Below are positions 19,218-28,404 of a stretch of DNA of 33,311 bases, in pieces. Numbering within the stretch: the stretch's first letter is position 1; every line of letters begins with the position of its first letter. The notes beneath the pieces are model-generated. The model was given only the letters and a program-made list of their open reading frames with translations, searched no databases and was not told where the DNA came from. The stretch is taken from positions 1 through 33,311 of the forward strand of contig JANYCJ010000173.1 of NCBI GenBank assembly GCA_025360345.1. Reading direction: 5' to 3'. Source of the DNA: Alphaproteobacteria bacterium (GTDB taxonomy: Bacteria; Pseudomonadota; Alphaproteobacteria; Rickettsiales; SXRF01). A program made the position numbers and the translations under genes.

Positions 19218-20012
19218 CTATTCAAGGGAAAAGGTTACGTTGACCGTCTCATGCACCGTAATCGCGCCCGGCATGGATGGCGCAACCGATGGCGCATCCG
19301 CTGAAGCCATCTTGGCCATGCTCATCATAGGCATTGGCCGGGGCATGTCCACCGCGCCGCTGGTATTGATGCTGACCACCTGCCCCAGCTTGGCTCCCGC
19401 AGCTTCTGCCAGCGCCAGCGCCTGCGCCTTGGCATCCGCAAACGCCCTGACCCGCACTTCCGAACCCGCCTTCTGTGGGTCGGAAAGCTCGAATTGCACG
19501 TTGTTTACCTCATCAATCTTGATATCCGTAAGCGCCGAAAGCAGCTCTTCCTCCTTGGATAGGTCCTTGGTCGTCACCCGCATATTCCGTGTGACTGAAT
19601 ACCCCACCACCTGCGGGCGCTCATGCTTGCGGCTGTAATCGTATTCCGGCGCAATAAACACACCCGACGCCACCACCTTCTCTTTGGGAATAGCAAATTT
19701 CTCGGTCACCCCCTGCAATCGGCCCATCATCTCGTCGTTGTTTTTCTTAGTATCGGCCAGCACTTTCCCGTGTGATGCCACCGCAAAGGAAATCACCGCT
19801 TGGTCAGGGTCATACTCGCCCTGCGCCTCTCCCACCACGCTGATGCTGCGCATAATTTTAGGGGGCGGCGGCGGCGGAGGGGGCGGAGGAGCTTCCGCAG
19901 GCGGCGGGCCCGGCGGCGCATCCGCCTGTGCAACAACAGGAAAAGCAAGGAACACAGCCGCAAAACCCACCATAAGCGGCAATTGTTTCACAGCCTTAAG
20001 AAGTTCCTTCAT
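19218..20012 (-). CDS. SIMPL (DUF541) domain periplasmic protein
   Basis: Signal peptide MKELLKAVKQLPLMVGFAAVFLAFPVVAQA, Pro-rich linker, then ISVVGEAQGEYDPDQAVISFAVASHGK...YSVTRNMRVTTKDLSK. RBS GGAGA precedes this internal ATG. Confidence 0.88.
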   Translation of the reverse strand: MKELLKAVKQLPLMVGFAAVFLAFPVVAQADAPPGPPPAEAPPPPPPPPPPKIMRSISVVGEAQGEYDPDQAVISFAVASHGKVLADTKKNNDEMMGRLQGVTEKFAIPKEKVVASGVFIAPEYDYSRKHERPQVVGYSVTRNMRVTTKDLSKEEELLSALTDIKIDEVNNVQFELSDPQKAGSEVRVRAFADAKAQALALAEAAGAKLGQVVSINTSGAVDMPRPMPMMSMAKMASADAPSVAPSMPGAITVHETVNVTFSLE

Positions 20013-20066
20013 TCTTTCTCTCCAGTATGTCATAACAGCATCAGAGAAGTAGAAGTGTATCAATAA

Positions 20067-21383
20067 ATGATTCCAAAACAAAACCCTATTTTATCCCCCA
20101 GTGCCCGCCTCTGCGCACTCGGCGCGCTCGTCCATACGCTGGACAAGCAAAAACCGCTGGATTCCGCGTGGGTGAATGATCGCCACTTCACTACCATGAG
20201 CCCGTCAGACCGCGCCTTTGCCCAGCTTTTGGCTAAAACCACCCTTCGCCGCATCGGCCAGATTGACGATATCCTCGCCCAGTTCATGGACCGCCCCCTG
20301 GCCTCCGGCGCATCACGCATTAAGCACATCCTGCGCCTCGGCGTCGCCCAGCTAATCTGGCTGGACACCCCTCCCCATGCCGCCGTGCATTGCGCAGTGG
20401 AAATGACCAAACAGGTCAAAATGGAAAAATTCGGCGGGCTGGTAAATGCCGTGCTGAAAAAAGTCTCTACCGCAGGCAAGCAACTGACAGAAAAACAGGA
20501 TGCCGCAAAACTCAATACGCCCGAATGGCTGTGGAAAAGCTGGGAAAAAGCCTATGGCCCCGAAGCCTGCCGCAAAATGGCCGAAGCGCATCTGCGTGAA
20601 CCACCCCTGGATTTAAGCGTCAAGGCAGACCCGGCCTTCTGGGCAGAGCAGCTCGGCGGCGTGGTGATGCCCATGGGCTCCGTGCGCCTGCGCGACGCCC
20701 GCAACATCACCCAGCTTAAAGGCTTCGCCGAAGGCTATTGGTGGGTGCAGGACATGGCAGCAACCATCCCGGCGCGCCTGCTGGGCGACGTGCGTGAAAA
20801 ACGCGTGATCGACCTCTGCGCCGCACCAGGCGGCAAAACCGCGCAGCTCGCCGCGGGCGGGGCCAAGGTCTCCGCCGTGGACCGCTCCAAAGAGCGCATC
20901 GCCATGCTCAAAACCAATGTCCACCGCCTAAAATTGCAAGCAGACTACGTCACCACCGATGCCTCAAAATGGCTTCCCTCCTTTGCGCCCGACGCCATCC
21001 TGCTCGATGCCCCCTGCTCCGCCACCGGCACCCTGCGCCGCCACCCTGACGTGGCATGGCACCGCCAGCCTGAAGACATCGCCCGCATGGTGGAAACTCA
21101 GGCCAATATGCTGAACCACGCCCTCGACATGCTAAGCCCCGGCGGTATGCTGGTCTATTCCGTCTGCTCCCTCCAGCCCGAAGAGGGCGAGAACCAGATC
21201 ACCGCCATCCTCAAATCCCGTAACGATATCACGCTGGACCCGGTTCAGCCTGCGCTGCTTGGCGGCCTCAGCCAGTGCATCACAGCGCGTGGCGAAGTGC
21301 GCACCCTCCCCTTCCACCTCTCCGAGCTGGACGGCATGGACGGGTTTTATGCCGCCCGCTTCATCAAAAAAGCCGCATCATAA
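20067..21383 (+). CDS. rsmB: 16S rRNA m5C methyltransferase RsmB
   Basis: N-terminal NusB-like domain; VIDLCAAPGGKTAQLA, ILLDAPCSATGTLRRHPDVAW, LVYSVCSLQPEEGENQI. Confidence 0.94.
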   Translation: MIPKQNPILSPSARLCALGALVHTLDKQKPLDSAWVNDRHFTTMSPSDRAFAQLLAKTTLRRIGQIDDILAQFMDRPLASGASRIKHILRLGVAQLIWLDTPPHAAVHCAVEMTKQVKMEKFGGLVNAVLKKVSTAGKQLTEKQDAAKLNTPEWLWKSWEKAYGPEACRKMAEAHLREPPLDLSVKADPAFWAEQLGGVVMPMGSVRLRDARNITQLKGFAEGYWWVQDMAATIPARLLGDVREKRVIDLCAAPGGKTAQLAAGGAKVSAVDRSKERIAMLKTNVHRLKLQADYVTTDASKWLPSFAPDAILLDAPCSATGTLRRHPDVAWHRQPEDIARMVETQANMLNHALDMLSPGGMLVYSVCSLQPEEGENQITAILKSRNDITLDPVQPALLGGLSQCITARGEVRTLPFHLSELDGMDGFYAARFIKKAAS

Positions 21384-21489
21384 TCATTTCAACTCCCAGA
21401 TATAGCTCGGCATTCACCCTCCAAACACTAGGAATTGGATGGTTTTTTTATGCTGCAATACCCATAAAAAGAAGCTAACATATTGCTCC

Positions 21490-21972
21490 ATGGGAAACCG
21501 CATAACACGTTTTTATGATGAGGGAAATTCATGGCAGTCGCTGGTGAGCCGTTCCCACCTGCCCACCAAGCACATTGACGCAAGCCTGCTTGTTGAAAAA
21601 ACCCAGTGGCCTTCAGGCGACAAAGAGCTGGAAGAAGATCCTGCCTTCCGCAAAAAACTCCACCGCCTTCGTAACGAACTGGCCGATTTCACCATAAGTA
21701 TCGAAGAGCGCATCCAGCTGGCCGAAGACCATACGGTTCGCACCCAGAAAAAATTGGGCCTGACCCCGGAATATGAGCTTAGCCCAAAAGAAGAACATCA
21801 GCGCCAAAGTATCCTCCGGCGTTTCGAACGCCTCTATCGCCAGCTGGGCCTGACCGCAGATGATTTTTGCGCCACCCTTGCAGAAAACAACGAAACCCGG
21901 ATGCAGCAGGCCGTACGGGATCTGAAAAGCGAAGGTTACCGCCTGAGCGACATAAGGGCGCGTAATAACTGA
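21490..21972 (+). CDS. Uncharacterised protein, member 1 of tandem paralog pair
   Basis: MGNRITRFYDEGNSWQ...LLVEKTQWPSGD...LSPKEEHQRQSILRRFERLYRQLG...LKSEGYRLSD; similar to the next ORF. Confidence 0.75.
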   Translation: MGNRITRFYDEGNSWQSLVSRSHLPTKHIDASLLVEKTQWPSGDKELEEDPAFRKKLHRLRNELADFTISIEERIQLAEDHTVRTQKKLGLTPEYELSPKEEHQRQSILRRFERLYRQLGLTADDFCATLAENNETRMQQAVRDLKSEGYRLSDIRARNN

Positions 21973-22457
21973 TGGCCGACGATGGCTGCAACGAACAGTG
22001 GCGAAATCGGCTCGATCACCAGCGCCGGGAAAAAATTATAACCCCAGAACTTTTGCTCCAGCACACCGAATGGCCGGCAGCGGACGAGCGCATAATCCGC
22101 AGCCCAAAACTAGGCCCCCGCCTGGCACAAACCCGCATGGAAATGGTGCGCTTCGCCCTTGGCTTCGAGGAAAAGTCACTGCTTGATCCCCATCTCCTCC
22201 CGGAAACCTCTCTCACCCTTATCGGCCTGAACCAACCCCTGCACAGTGACTATGATGGCGACCTCACGCCAAAGGAACAACGTCAGCAATATCGCCTCAT
22301 CAGGAAATTTGAGCGTATCTACCAGCTCGCGGGCGAAACGTCAGAACCCGCCCGCTATCGCCGCGCCTCCTCCAATATAGACCTGATAGATACGGCGCTG
22401 GAAAAGCTAAAAGGCGAAGGCTACACCCTGTCCCAGAACTATCTGAGCCATAACTGA
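21972..22457 (+). CDS. Uncharacterised protein, member 2 of tandem paralog pair
   Basis: [13 protein letters not shown]...[24 protein letters not shown]...[10 protein letters not shown]; start overlaps the upstream stop (TGATG). Confidence 0.75.
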   Translation: MADDGCNEQWRNRLDHQRREKIITPELLLQHTEWPAADERIIRSPKLGPRLAQTRMEMVRFALGFEEKSLLDPHLLPETSLTLIGLNQPLHSDYDGDLTPKEQRQQYRLIRKFERIYQLAGETSEPARYRRASSNIDLIDTALEKLKGEGYTLSQNYLSHN

Positions 22458-22524
22458 GGCTAATCTTTTTGCAAATTCACTCAATCCATCCTATATAACG
22501 GTAACAACCTTAAGAAAGAATACC

Positions 22525-23178
22525 ATGGCCGTTAAGATCGCCCCCTCTATCCTGTCCGCAGATTTCGCCCGCCTCGGTGAGGAGATCAAAGCCATTGACG
22601 AAGCCGGTGCCGATTATATCCATGTGGATGTGATGGATGGCCATTTCGTGCCGAATCTCACCATCGGCCCGGTAGTCGTCAAATCCATCCGCCCCTACAC
22701 GAAAAAGGTTTTCGACGTGCATCTCATGATCGAACCCGTAGACCCCTTTATCGAATCCTACGTAAAGGCAGGCGCCGATATCGTCACCGTACATGCCGAA
22801 GCCACCAAGCATCTGGACCGCACACTGGCACATATCAAATCTCTTGGCGTAAAAGCTGGCGTATCCTTGGTGCCCCACAGCCCCGTAAGCTTGATTGAAT
22901 ATGTCATGGACAAGCTGGACCTCATTCTCGTCATGTCCGTAAACCCCGGCTTCGGTGGTCAGGCCTTCCTGCCCTCCCAGCTGAAGAAAATAACCGAACT
23001 CCGCTCCATGATTACAGCCACAGGCCGCCACATTGACCTGCAGGTAGATGGCGGCATCAACCCCGAAACCGCCAGGCAGGTTATCGCCGCGGGCGCAGAC
23101 GTGCTGGTGGCCGGATCAGCCGTGTTCGGTGGCGATAGCAGGGAATACGCCGCCCGCATCAAGCAGCTCCGGGGCTAA
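22525..23178 (+). CDS. rpe: Ribulose-phosphate 3-epimerase
   Basis: [61 protein letters not shown]. Confidence 0.97.
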   Translation: MAVKIAPSILSADFARLGEEIKAIDEAGADYIHVDVMDGHFVPNLTIGPVVVKSIRPYTKKVFDVHLMIEPVDPFIESYVKAGADIVTVHAEATKHLDRTLAHIKSLGVKAGVSLVPHSPVSLIEYVMDKLDLILVMSVNPGFGGQAFLPSQLKKITELRSMITATGRHIDLQVDGGINPETARQVIAAGADVLVAGSAVFGGDSREYAARIKQLRG

Positions 23179-23181
23179 CCC

Positions 23182-23394
23182 ATGCCCTGCCCCATTTGCG
23201 GCAAGGAGGCCGTAGACACCTTGAAACCTTTTTGCTCCCTGCGCTGTAAGGATGTCGATCTCAACCGCTGGTTCACCGCAAGCTATGCGGTTCCCGTGGT
23301 GGAAGATGATGACGAAGACGGTGATGAAGCCCCCCCGCCCTATGAGGAAACTAACCCGCGCCCTACCTTTGTGCTGCCCAGCTATCGCTTTTAA
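23182..23394 (+). CDS. yacG: YacG-family zinc protein (DNA gyrase inhibitor family)
   Basis: CPICGK...FCSLRCKDVDLNRW matches the YacG zinc motif. Confidence 0.9.
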   Translation: MPCPICGKEAVDTLKPFCSLRCKDVDLNRWFTASYAVPVVEDDDEDGDEAPPPYEETNPRPTFVLPSYRF

Positions 23395-25108
23395 CCGGCG
23401 AAGGTTTGTTCAGGGTTTTTTGCCGTATATGCCCAATTGCAGCCTCCGCTACGGCCGAAGTCCCCGTATTCCCATCGGCAACCGCGACGAGGTTACCCGG
23501 CGCCGCATCGTGCATTAGTGCCACGGCAGTTATGTTATCATGCGAATGCGGCATGGCAGCTTCCACGGCCGCCTTCGATATCTCCCCCGGGCTGGGGTTT
23601 GCCCCATTGGCGAATAAAGGCTTTAGCGCCTTTTGAACCTCGCCTTTTTTAATGCCACTCAAAATACCGTCGGAACACACCAGCAGCCCCTTGCTGACAA
23701 ATCCCGGCGGGCATATCTTCTGTATGTCTACAGCAAAAACATCAGGTGTATAGCCTGAGGGTTCCCTCTTCTCCTGCCCCATAGAACCCAGCGACTTCGT
23801 AATTGTAGAGGCAAATCTTTTTTCCACATTCTCCAAGACATCGCGGAAGTCCGTGGCCATCCCCGCCTTAGCAACCTCCATGCGCTTGTCCCAAAAAACT
23901 TCGTTAGGGTATTTCGCCAGCTCCCCTCGCACCAGTCCCCCGGCCAGCGTATCGGGAACACTGATTTGGCCGAGATAGATATCCCCGGTTTTTTCATTCT
24001 GCATGATGGAAAGAACAGGCGAATCCCCGAGGGTGGCTACGACAAAATGCCCGTCCTTGGTTTTAAGGGCCATGCTCAGCGTAGAGCCTGCGGCCTCGTC
24101 TTTGAGCGCGTGCCCGATTTCGTCTTTAATCAGGGTCCGGGAAAAATCCATTCCCTGTTGTTTGTCCATGCCGATATACATGCCGGCATACCCTACGTCC
24201 TCATTAGTTTTGCGCCCATTTCCCGGCTTTTTGTTTTCCTCGGTGTAGCCCCCTCCGGTGCCGCCGCCTTCAGCCGCTATGGCCTTCTGTCCTTTCAGGG
24301 GTGCCAATGGGTAAGCCGCAACTTCCCCACTCCCAACTTTTGATGACCATGAATCCGGCGCAAGCCCCTCCGGTTCCGGGCCACTATAATGGGGATTAAA
24401 AATTGGATTCGTACCGCTCAGGTGCTCATACACCACTTGTCCACGGTGGAGCTTGATCTCACCATGCTTGCCGGAAATAACCGCGTCAGGCACATAAATT
24501 TCGCTCACGGGGTTTCTCCCAATGCGGATAGGCCCCTTGGCGAGGTCCCATTCCCGCGAAACCGGCCCGCTGGGAGCTACATATTCCACCAGCACCCTTG
24601 TGCCCCGCAGCCCTCTGGTAGTCACGGGCGTATCCTTAAAAAGCAAGGTGGTACCGTTTTCCATGGGAATCACATCCCCTTGGTTCAGAAGATCTTTGTC
24701 GGCTAATTTTCCAATTTGAACAGCAGCGGCATCCGGGACTGGCTTGGCCTGCGCCACGTAATGCGGATTCAAAATATCATTCGTAGTGCTGATATGCTTA
24801 TAGCTGAGCGTCCCATTGCTTTTTAAGCGAATCTGGGCATGGTCGCGTGAAACCGTAAGGTCTGACTCCGGAAGTTGAAATTCATTGCGCGGAGACCTCC
24901 CGATCGTAAGCGCACCGTGCGAAAAGTCATAGCTGTGCGAATGCGCTTCGCCTTGGGGGTCAATATGCGTAAAATCAAGTGTATTGCCCTGCTGCTTACC
25001 GAGCACAATAAAGCCATGCCCACAGGGGATCCGTGTCCCTTCCTCAACGGCAATCACATCATTGGCGCTAAGGAGCCTTTTCTGTGTCATCTTTCTATCA
25101 TCGGACAT
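23363..25108 (-). CDS. Tandem FHA-like domains fused to a PP2C-like phosphatase domain
   Basis: Two repeats LTIGRSPRNEF...VSRDHAQIRL and IRIGRNPVSEI...ISGKHGEIKL; then GRKTNEDVGYAG, AGSTLSMAL, VVATLGDSPVLSI, GLLVCSDGILS, SHDNITAVAL. Confidence 0.82.
   Translation of the reverse strand: MSDDRKMTQKRLLSANDVIAVEEGTRIPCGHGFIVLGKQQGNTLDFTHIDPQGEAHSHSYDFSHGALTIGRSPRNEFQLPESDLTVSRDHAQIRLKSNGTLSYKHISTTNDILNPHYVAQAKPVPDAAAVQIGKLADKDLLNQGDVIPMENGTTLLFKDTPVTTRGLRGTRVLVEYVAPSGPVSREWDLAKGPIRIGRNPVSEIYVPDAVISGKHGEIKLHRGQVVYEHLSGTNPIFNPHYSGPEPEGLAPDSWSSKVGSGEVAAYPLAPLKGQKAIAAEGGGTGGGYTEENKKPGNGRKTNEDVGYAGMYIGMDKQQGMDFSRTLIKDEIGHALKDEAAGSTLSMALKTKDGHFVVATLGDSPVLSIMQNEKTGDIYLGQISVPDTLAGGLVRGELAKYPNEVFWDKRMEVAKAGMATDFRDVLENVEKRFASTITKSLGSMGQEKREPSGYTPDVFAVDIQKICPPGFVSKGLLVCSDGILSGIKKGEVQKALKPLFANGANPSPGEISKAAVEAAMPHSHDNITAVALMHDAAPGNLVAVADGNTGTSAVAEAAIGHIRQKTLNKPSPVKSDSWAAQR
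24386..24691 (-). repeat. Intragenic duplicated unit, copy 2 (FHA-like plus HLSGTNPIFNPHY)
   Basis: Protein-level repeat within the same ORF (about aa 140-241). Confidence 0.7.
24758..25075 (-). repeat. Intragenic duplicated unit, copy 1 (FHA-like plus HISTTNDILNPHY)
   Basis: Protein-level repeat within the FHA-PP2C ORF (about aa 12-117). Confidence 0.7.
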
Positions 25109-25235
25109 AATATGAACACCCCCTAAATTTTTCTTACTATAACACTAGAAAATAAGCTAATTATGTTAAACATATGTGAAACTCGCTAATAATCTTTAAC
25201 CTCCTGCAAATAACCTCGATCCGCATTAAGAAAAA

Positions 25236-25253
25236 TATTGAAATATTTCAATA
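25236..25253. promoter_or_regulatory. 18-bp perfect palindrome in the FHA-PP2C / valS divergent intergenic region
   Basis: TATTGAAATATTTCAATA is its own reverse complement. Confidence 0.45.
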
Positions 25254-25315
25254 CTAAACGTACAAAAGAGCCCTGACCGGATTTTCCCCAAATCAACACA
25301 TAAGCATCTGGAATC

Positions 25316-28093
25316 ATGAAAACATTACCACAAACCTATGACCATCAGGCCCGCGAGAAACATTGGCAGGAGCATTGGGTAAACGCGGGCACCTATCATT
25401 TCCAGAATGACAAGCCCCGGGACCAAACCTATGTCATAGACACCCCGCCCCCCACCGTATCCGGCGTGCTCCACATGGGGCATATTTTCAGCTACACTCA
25501 GGCAGACTTTATCGCCCGCTACAAGCGCATGTCCGGCCAGGACGTTTTCTACCCCATGGGCTTCGACGATAACGGCCTGCCCACAGAGCGCCTCGTAGAA
25601 AAAACCCTGAACATCAAGGGCTCGGCCATGCCCCGCGAGGAATTCGTGGAAAAATGCCGCGTCGTGGTAAAAGACGCCGAAGACGAATTCCGCAAACTCT
25701 TCAAAAGCACCGCCTTAAGCGTAGACTGGCGTCAGGAATACCACACCATCAGCGACGATGTTCGCAGGCTTTCCCAAGCCTCCTTCGTAGACCTCATGAA
25801 AAAGGGAGAAGCCTACCGCGACTTCCGCCCCACCTACTGGGACTGGGTAGACCAGACCGCCATCGCACAGGCCGAGATCGAAAACAAGGACATGCCCGGC
25901 GCAATGAACGATATCGAATTCGCCATTGAAGCAGGCGGCACCATCACTATCGCCACCACCCGCCCCGAGCTTCTCGGTGCCTGCGTTGCCGTCATGTACC
26001 ACCCGGAAGACCCCAACGCCGCAAAATACGAAGGCGCAACCGCCATCACCCCCTTATTTGGCGTCAAAGTCCCCATGCTCCCTGATGAGCTGGTGGAGCG
26101 CGACAAAGGCACAGGCCTTGTCATGTGCTGCACCTTCGGCGACGACACCGACAAGGAATGGTGGCGCAAGCACAACCTGCCCACCCGCACCATCCTCGGC
26201 CTCGACGGCAAAATCACCATCCTCCGCCGCCCTTATGATGGCGGCGAGCCTACCGAGATCGACTTCCGCGGCAGCCGCGATGGCGACTATGCCGCCAAGC
26301 TGGACCGCATCAACTGCGTGGATTTCCCCTTCACCAACAGCGTATTCGTCCAGCTTGAAGGCCTTAAGCCCAAACAGGCCAACGCCAAAATGCTCGAACT
26401 GCTTCAGGCCTCAGGCAAATTACTCAAGCAAACTCAAATTGTTCACAGCGTCAAATGCGCGGAACGTTCCGGCACCCCCATTGAAATCATTCCGACCTAC
26501 CAGTGGTTCATCAAAATTGTGAACAAGAAGGAGCAACTTCTTGCAAAAGGTGAAGAATGCACTTGGCACCCCGAATATATGCGCATCCGCCTAAACCAGT
26601 GGATTGAAGGTCTCAAGGAAGACTGGTGCATCTCCCGCCAGCGGTTCTTCGGCATCCCATTCCCGGTCTGGCACTCAAAACGCCCCGGGGAAGAGGGCAA
26701 GATTCTATACGCCGATTTCAATCAGCTCCCCGTAGATCCTTTGCGCGACCTCCCTCCCGGCTACACGCGCGAAGAAGTCACCGCCGACAAAGATGTCATG
26801 GACACATGGGCCACCAGCTCCATCTCCCCCCAGCTGAACTCCCGCGGCATCAATAAAGACTTCACCGTGGACAAAGAGCGCCACGCTAAACTCTTCCCCG
26901 CCGACCTCCGCCCACAGGCGCACGAGATCATCCGCACATGGGCCTTTTACACCATTGTCAAAGCCCATCTTCATGGCGATACCATACCGTGGAAAAACGT
27001 GATGATTTCCGGCTGGTGCCTCGCCGCCGACAAATCCAAGATGAGCAAGTCCAAGGGCAATGTCATCACCCCCGTCGCCCTCATCGAAGACAAAGGCTCC
27101 GACGCGGTGCGCTACTGGGCCTCAACATCCCGCCTCGCCACCGATACGGCCTTCTCTGAAGACCTGTTAAAAATTGGCCGCAAGCTTGTGAATAAACTGT
27201 GGAATGCCTCAAACTTCGCCGCCCAGAATTTAAGCCGCATCGAAGGCACACCCACTACCGCTGCCGGCGATGCCAAGAGCGGAATAATTACAGAGACCCT
27301 CGACATCTGGATTCTCTCGCGCTTAAACCAGTGCATTAAGAAAGCCACACAGCAATTTGAATCATATGAATATTGCGACTCCCGAGTAGCAATCGAAGAT
27401 TTTTTCTGGAACGACTTCTGCGACAACTATCTGGAACTGGTCAAAAACCGCGCTTATGGCAGCGAAGGCGCCTCCGCCAAGGCCCAGCAATCAGCGCTCT
27501 ACACCATATATCACTGCCTTGAAACCTTGCTGCGCCTTTTTGCCCCCTTCGTGCCTCATATCACCGAAGACCTCTACAGCCATATTTTCGATGAACGCTA
27601 CGCGAAAAGCGGCTCCGTCCACGCTCGTGGCACATGGCCCAATGAAGCCGATTACCCCTATGAGGCCACCGCCGAGCGCAGCGGTATGGCCTGTGTCGAT
27701 ATCCTGAACGTTATCCGCAAAGCCAAATCAGAAGCCAATGTCTCCATTAAGTTCCCCGTCTCCCAGGTAGAACTCAAAGCCACCGGCTCCGAAACCACAT
27801 GGGCACATCTGAAACCCATCATCGAAGATTTGAAAGCCGCCGGCAACGCTGCCGCCATTGTCGCCGCCGATGACGCAAACCTGCCCTACACCACCGAGTC
27901 AGGCTGGTTCGCCGTGCGCGTCACCCTCACTAAGGTCGAGGAGCACAAGCGCAACCCCGACCAGCAGGAGCATGAAAAAATAGATGGCAACAAAATCCTC
28001 CACGCCCCCGGCTCGCCCGACCTCAGCAAGCACGTGGTAAAACTTAAGGTGGCCGAAGTGCCCCAGTCGCTGGATAAAAGCAAAGGCCGATGA
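25316..28093 (+). CDS. valS: Valyl-tRNA synthetase, archaeal/rickettsial type
   Basis: DTPPPTVSGVLHMGHIFSYTQADFIARY, YPMGFDDNGLPTERLVEK, KMSKSKGN. Confidence 0.96.
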   Translation: MKTLPQTYDHQAREKHWQEHWVNAGTYHFQNDKPRDQTYVIDTPPPTVSGVLHMGHIFSYTQADFIARYKRMSGQDVFYPMGFDDNGLPTERLVEKTLNIKGSAMPREEFVEKCRVVVKDAEDEFRKLFKSTALSVDWRQEYHTISDDVRRLSQASFVDLMKKGEAYRDFRPTYWDWVDQTAIAQAEIENKDMPGAMNDIEFAIEAGGTITIATTRPELLGACVAVMYHPEDPNAAKYEGATAITPLFGVKVPMLPDELVERDKGTGLVMCCTFGDDTDKEWWRKHNLPTRTILGLDGKITILRRPYDGGEPTEIDFRGSRDGDYAAKLDRINCVDFPFTNSVFVQLEGLKPKQANAKMLELLQASGKLLKQTQIVHSVKCAERSGTPIEIIPTYQWFIKIVNKKEQLLAKGEECTWHPEYMRIRLNQWIEGLKEDWCISRQRFFGIPFPVWHSKRPGEEGKILYADFNQLPVDPLRDLPPGYTREEVTADKDVMDTWATSSISPQLNSRGINKDFTVDKERHAKLFPADLRPQAHEIIRTWAFYTIVKAHLHGDTIPWKNVMISGWCLAADKSKMSKSKGNVITPVALIEDKGSDAVRYWASTSRLATDTAFSEDLLKIGRKLVNKLWNASNFAAQNLSRIEGTPTTAAGDAKSGIITETLDIWILSRLNQCIKKATQQFESYEYCDSRVAIEDFFWNDFCDNYLELVKNRAYGSEGASAKAQQSALYTIYHCLETLLRLFAPFVPHITEDLYSHIFDERYAKSGSVHARGTWPNEADYPYEATAERSGMACVDILNVIRKAKSEANVSIKFPVSQVELKATGSETTWAHLKPIIEDLKAAGNAAAIVAADDANLPYTTESGWFAVRVTLTKVEEHKRNPDQQEHEKIDGNKILHAPGSPDLSKHVVKLKVAEVPQSLDKSKGR

Positions 28094-28404
28094 CCGAAGC
28101 CCCCGATAATATGATGGAGCAACTGCCCCATTACCGCTCCAAATACGACGCGGCCAAGAAAATCCACGTCTACTTCGTCCCCGCCTTCGACGAATTGCGC
28201 AAAGAAAAAATGTATTTCTACGCCATTGCCAGCGAAATGCTTCACGAAGAAACCCTCCGCTGCCTGAAAAAAGGCGACATCCCCCACTTCGCCGTGGTTG
28301 TGGATAAGGGCTATGGCGAGCCAACCGCCGAGGTTAAGGCCAAGGTAAAAGCCTATTACGGCTTCGATCACGATAAAGAGGAAAGCGGCCGCCTAGCCCG
28401 CTAA
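28090..28404 (+). CDS. Hypothetical protein coupled to valS
   Basis: 104 aa ORF overlapping the valS stop by 4 nt (ATGA); coding-like composition, no recognised domain. Confidence 0.7.
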   Translation: MTEAPDNMMEQLPHYRSKYDAAKKIHVYFVPAFDELRKEKMYFYAIASEMLHEETLRCLKKGDIPHFAVVVDKGYGEPTAEVKAKVKAYYGFDHDKEESGRLAR

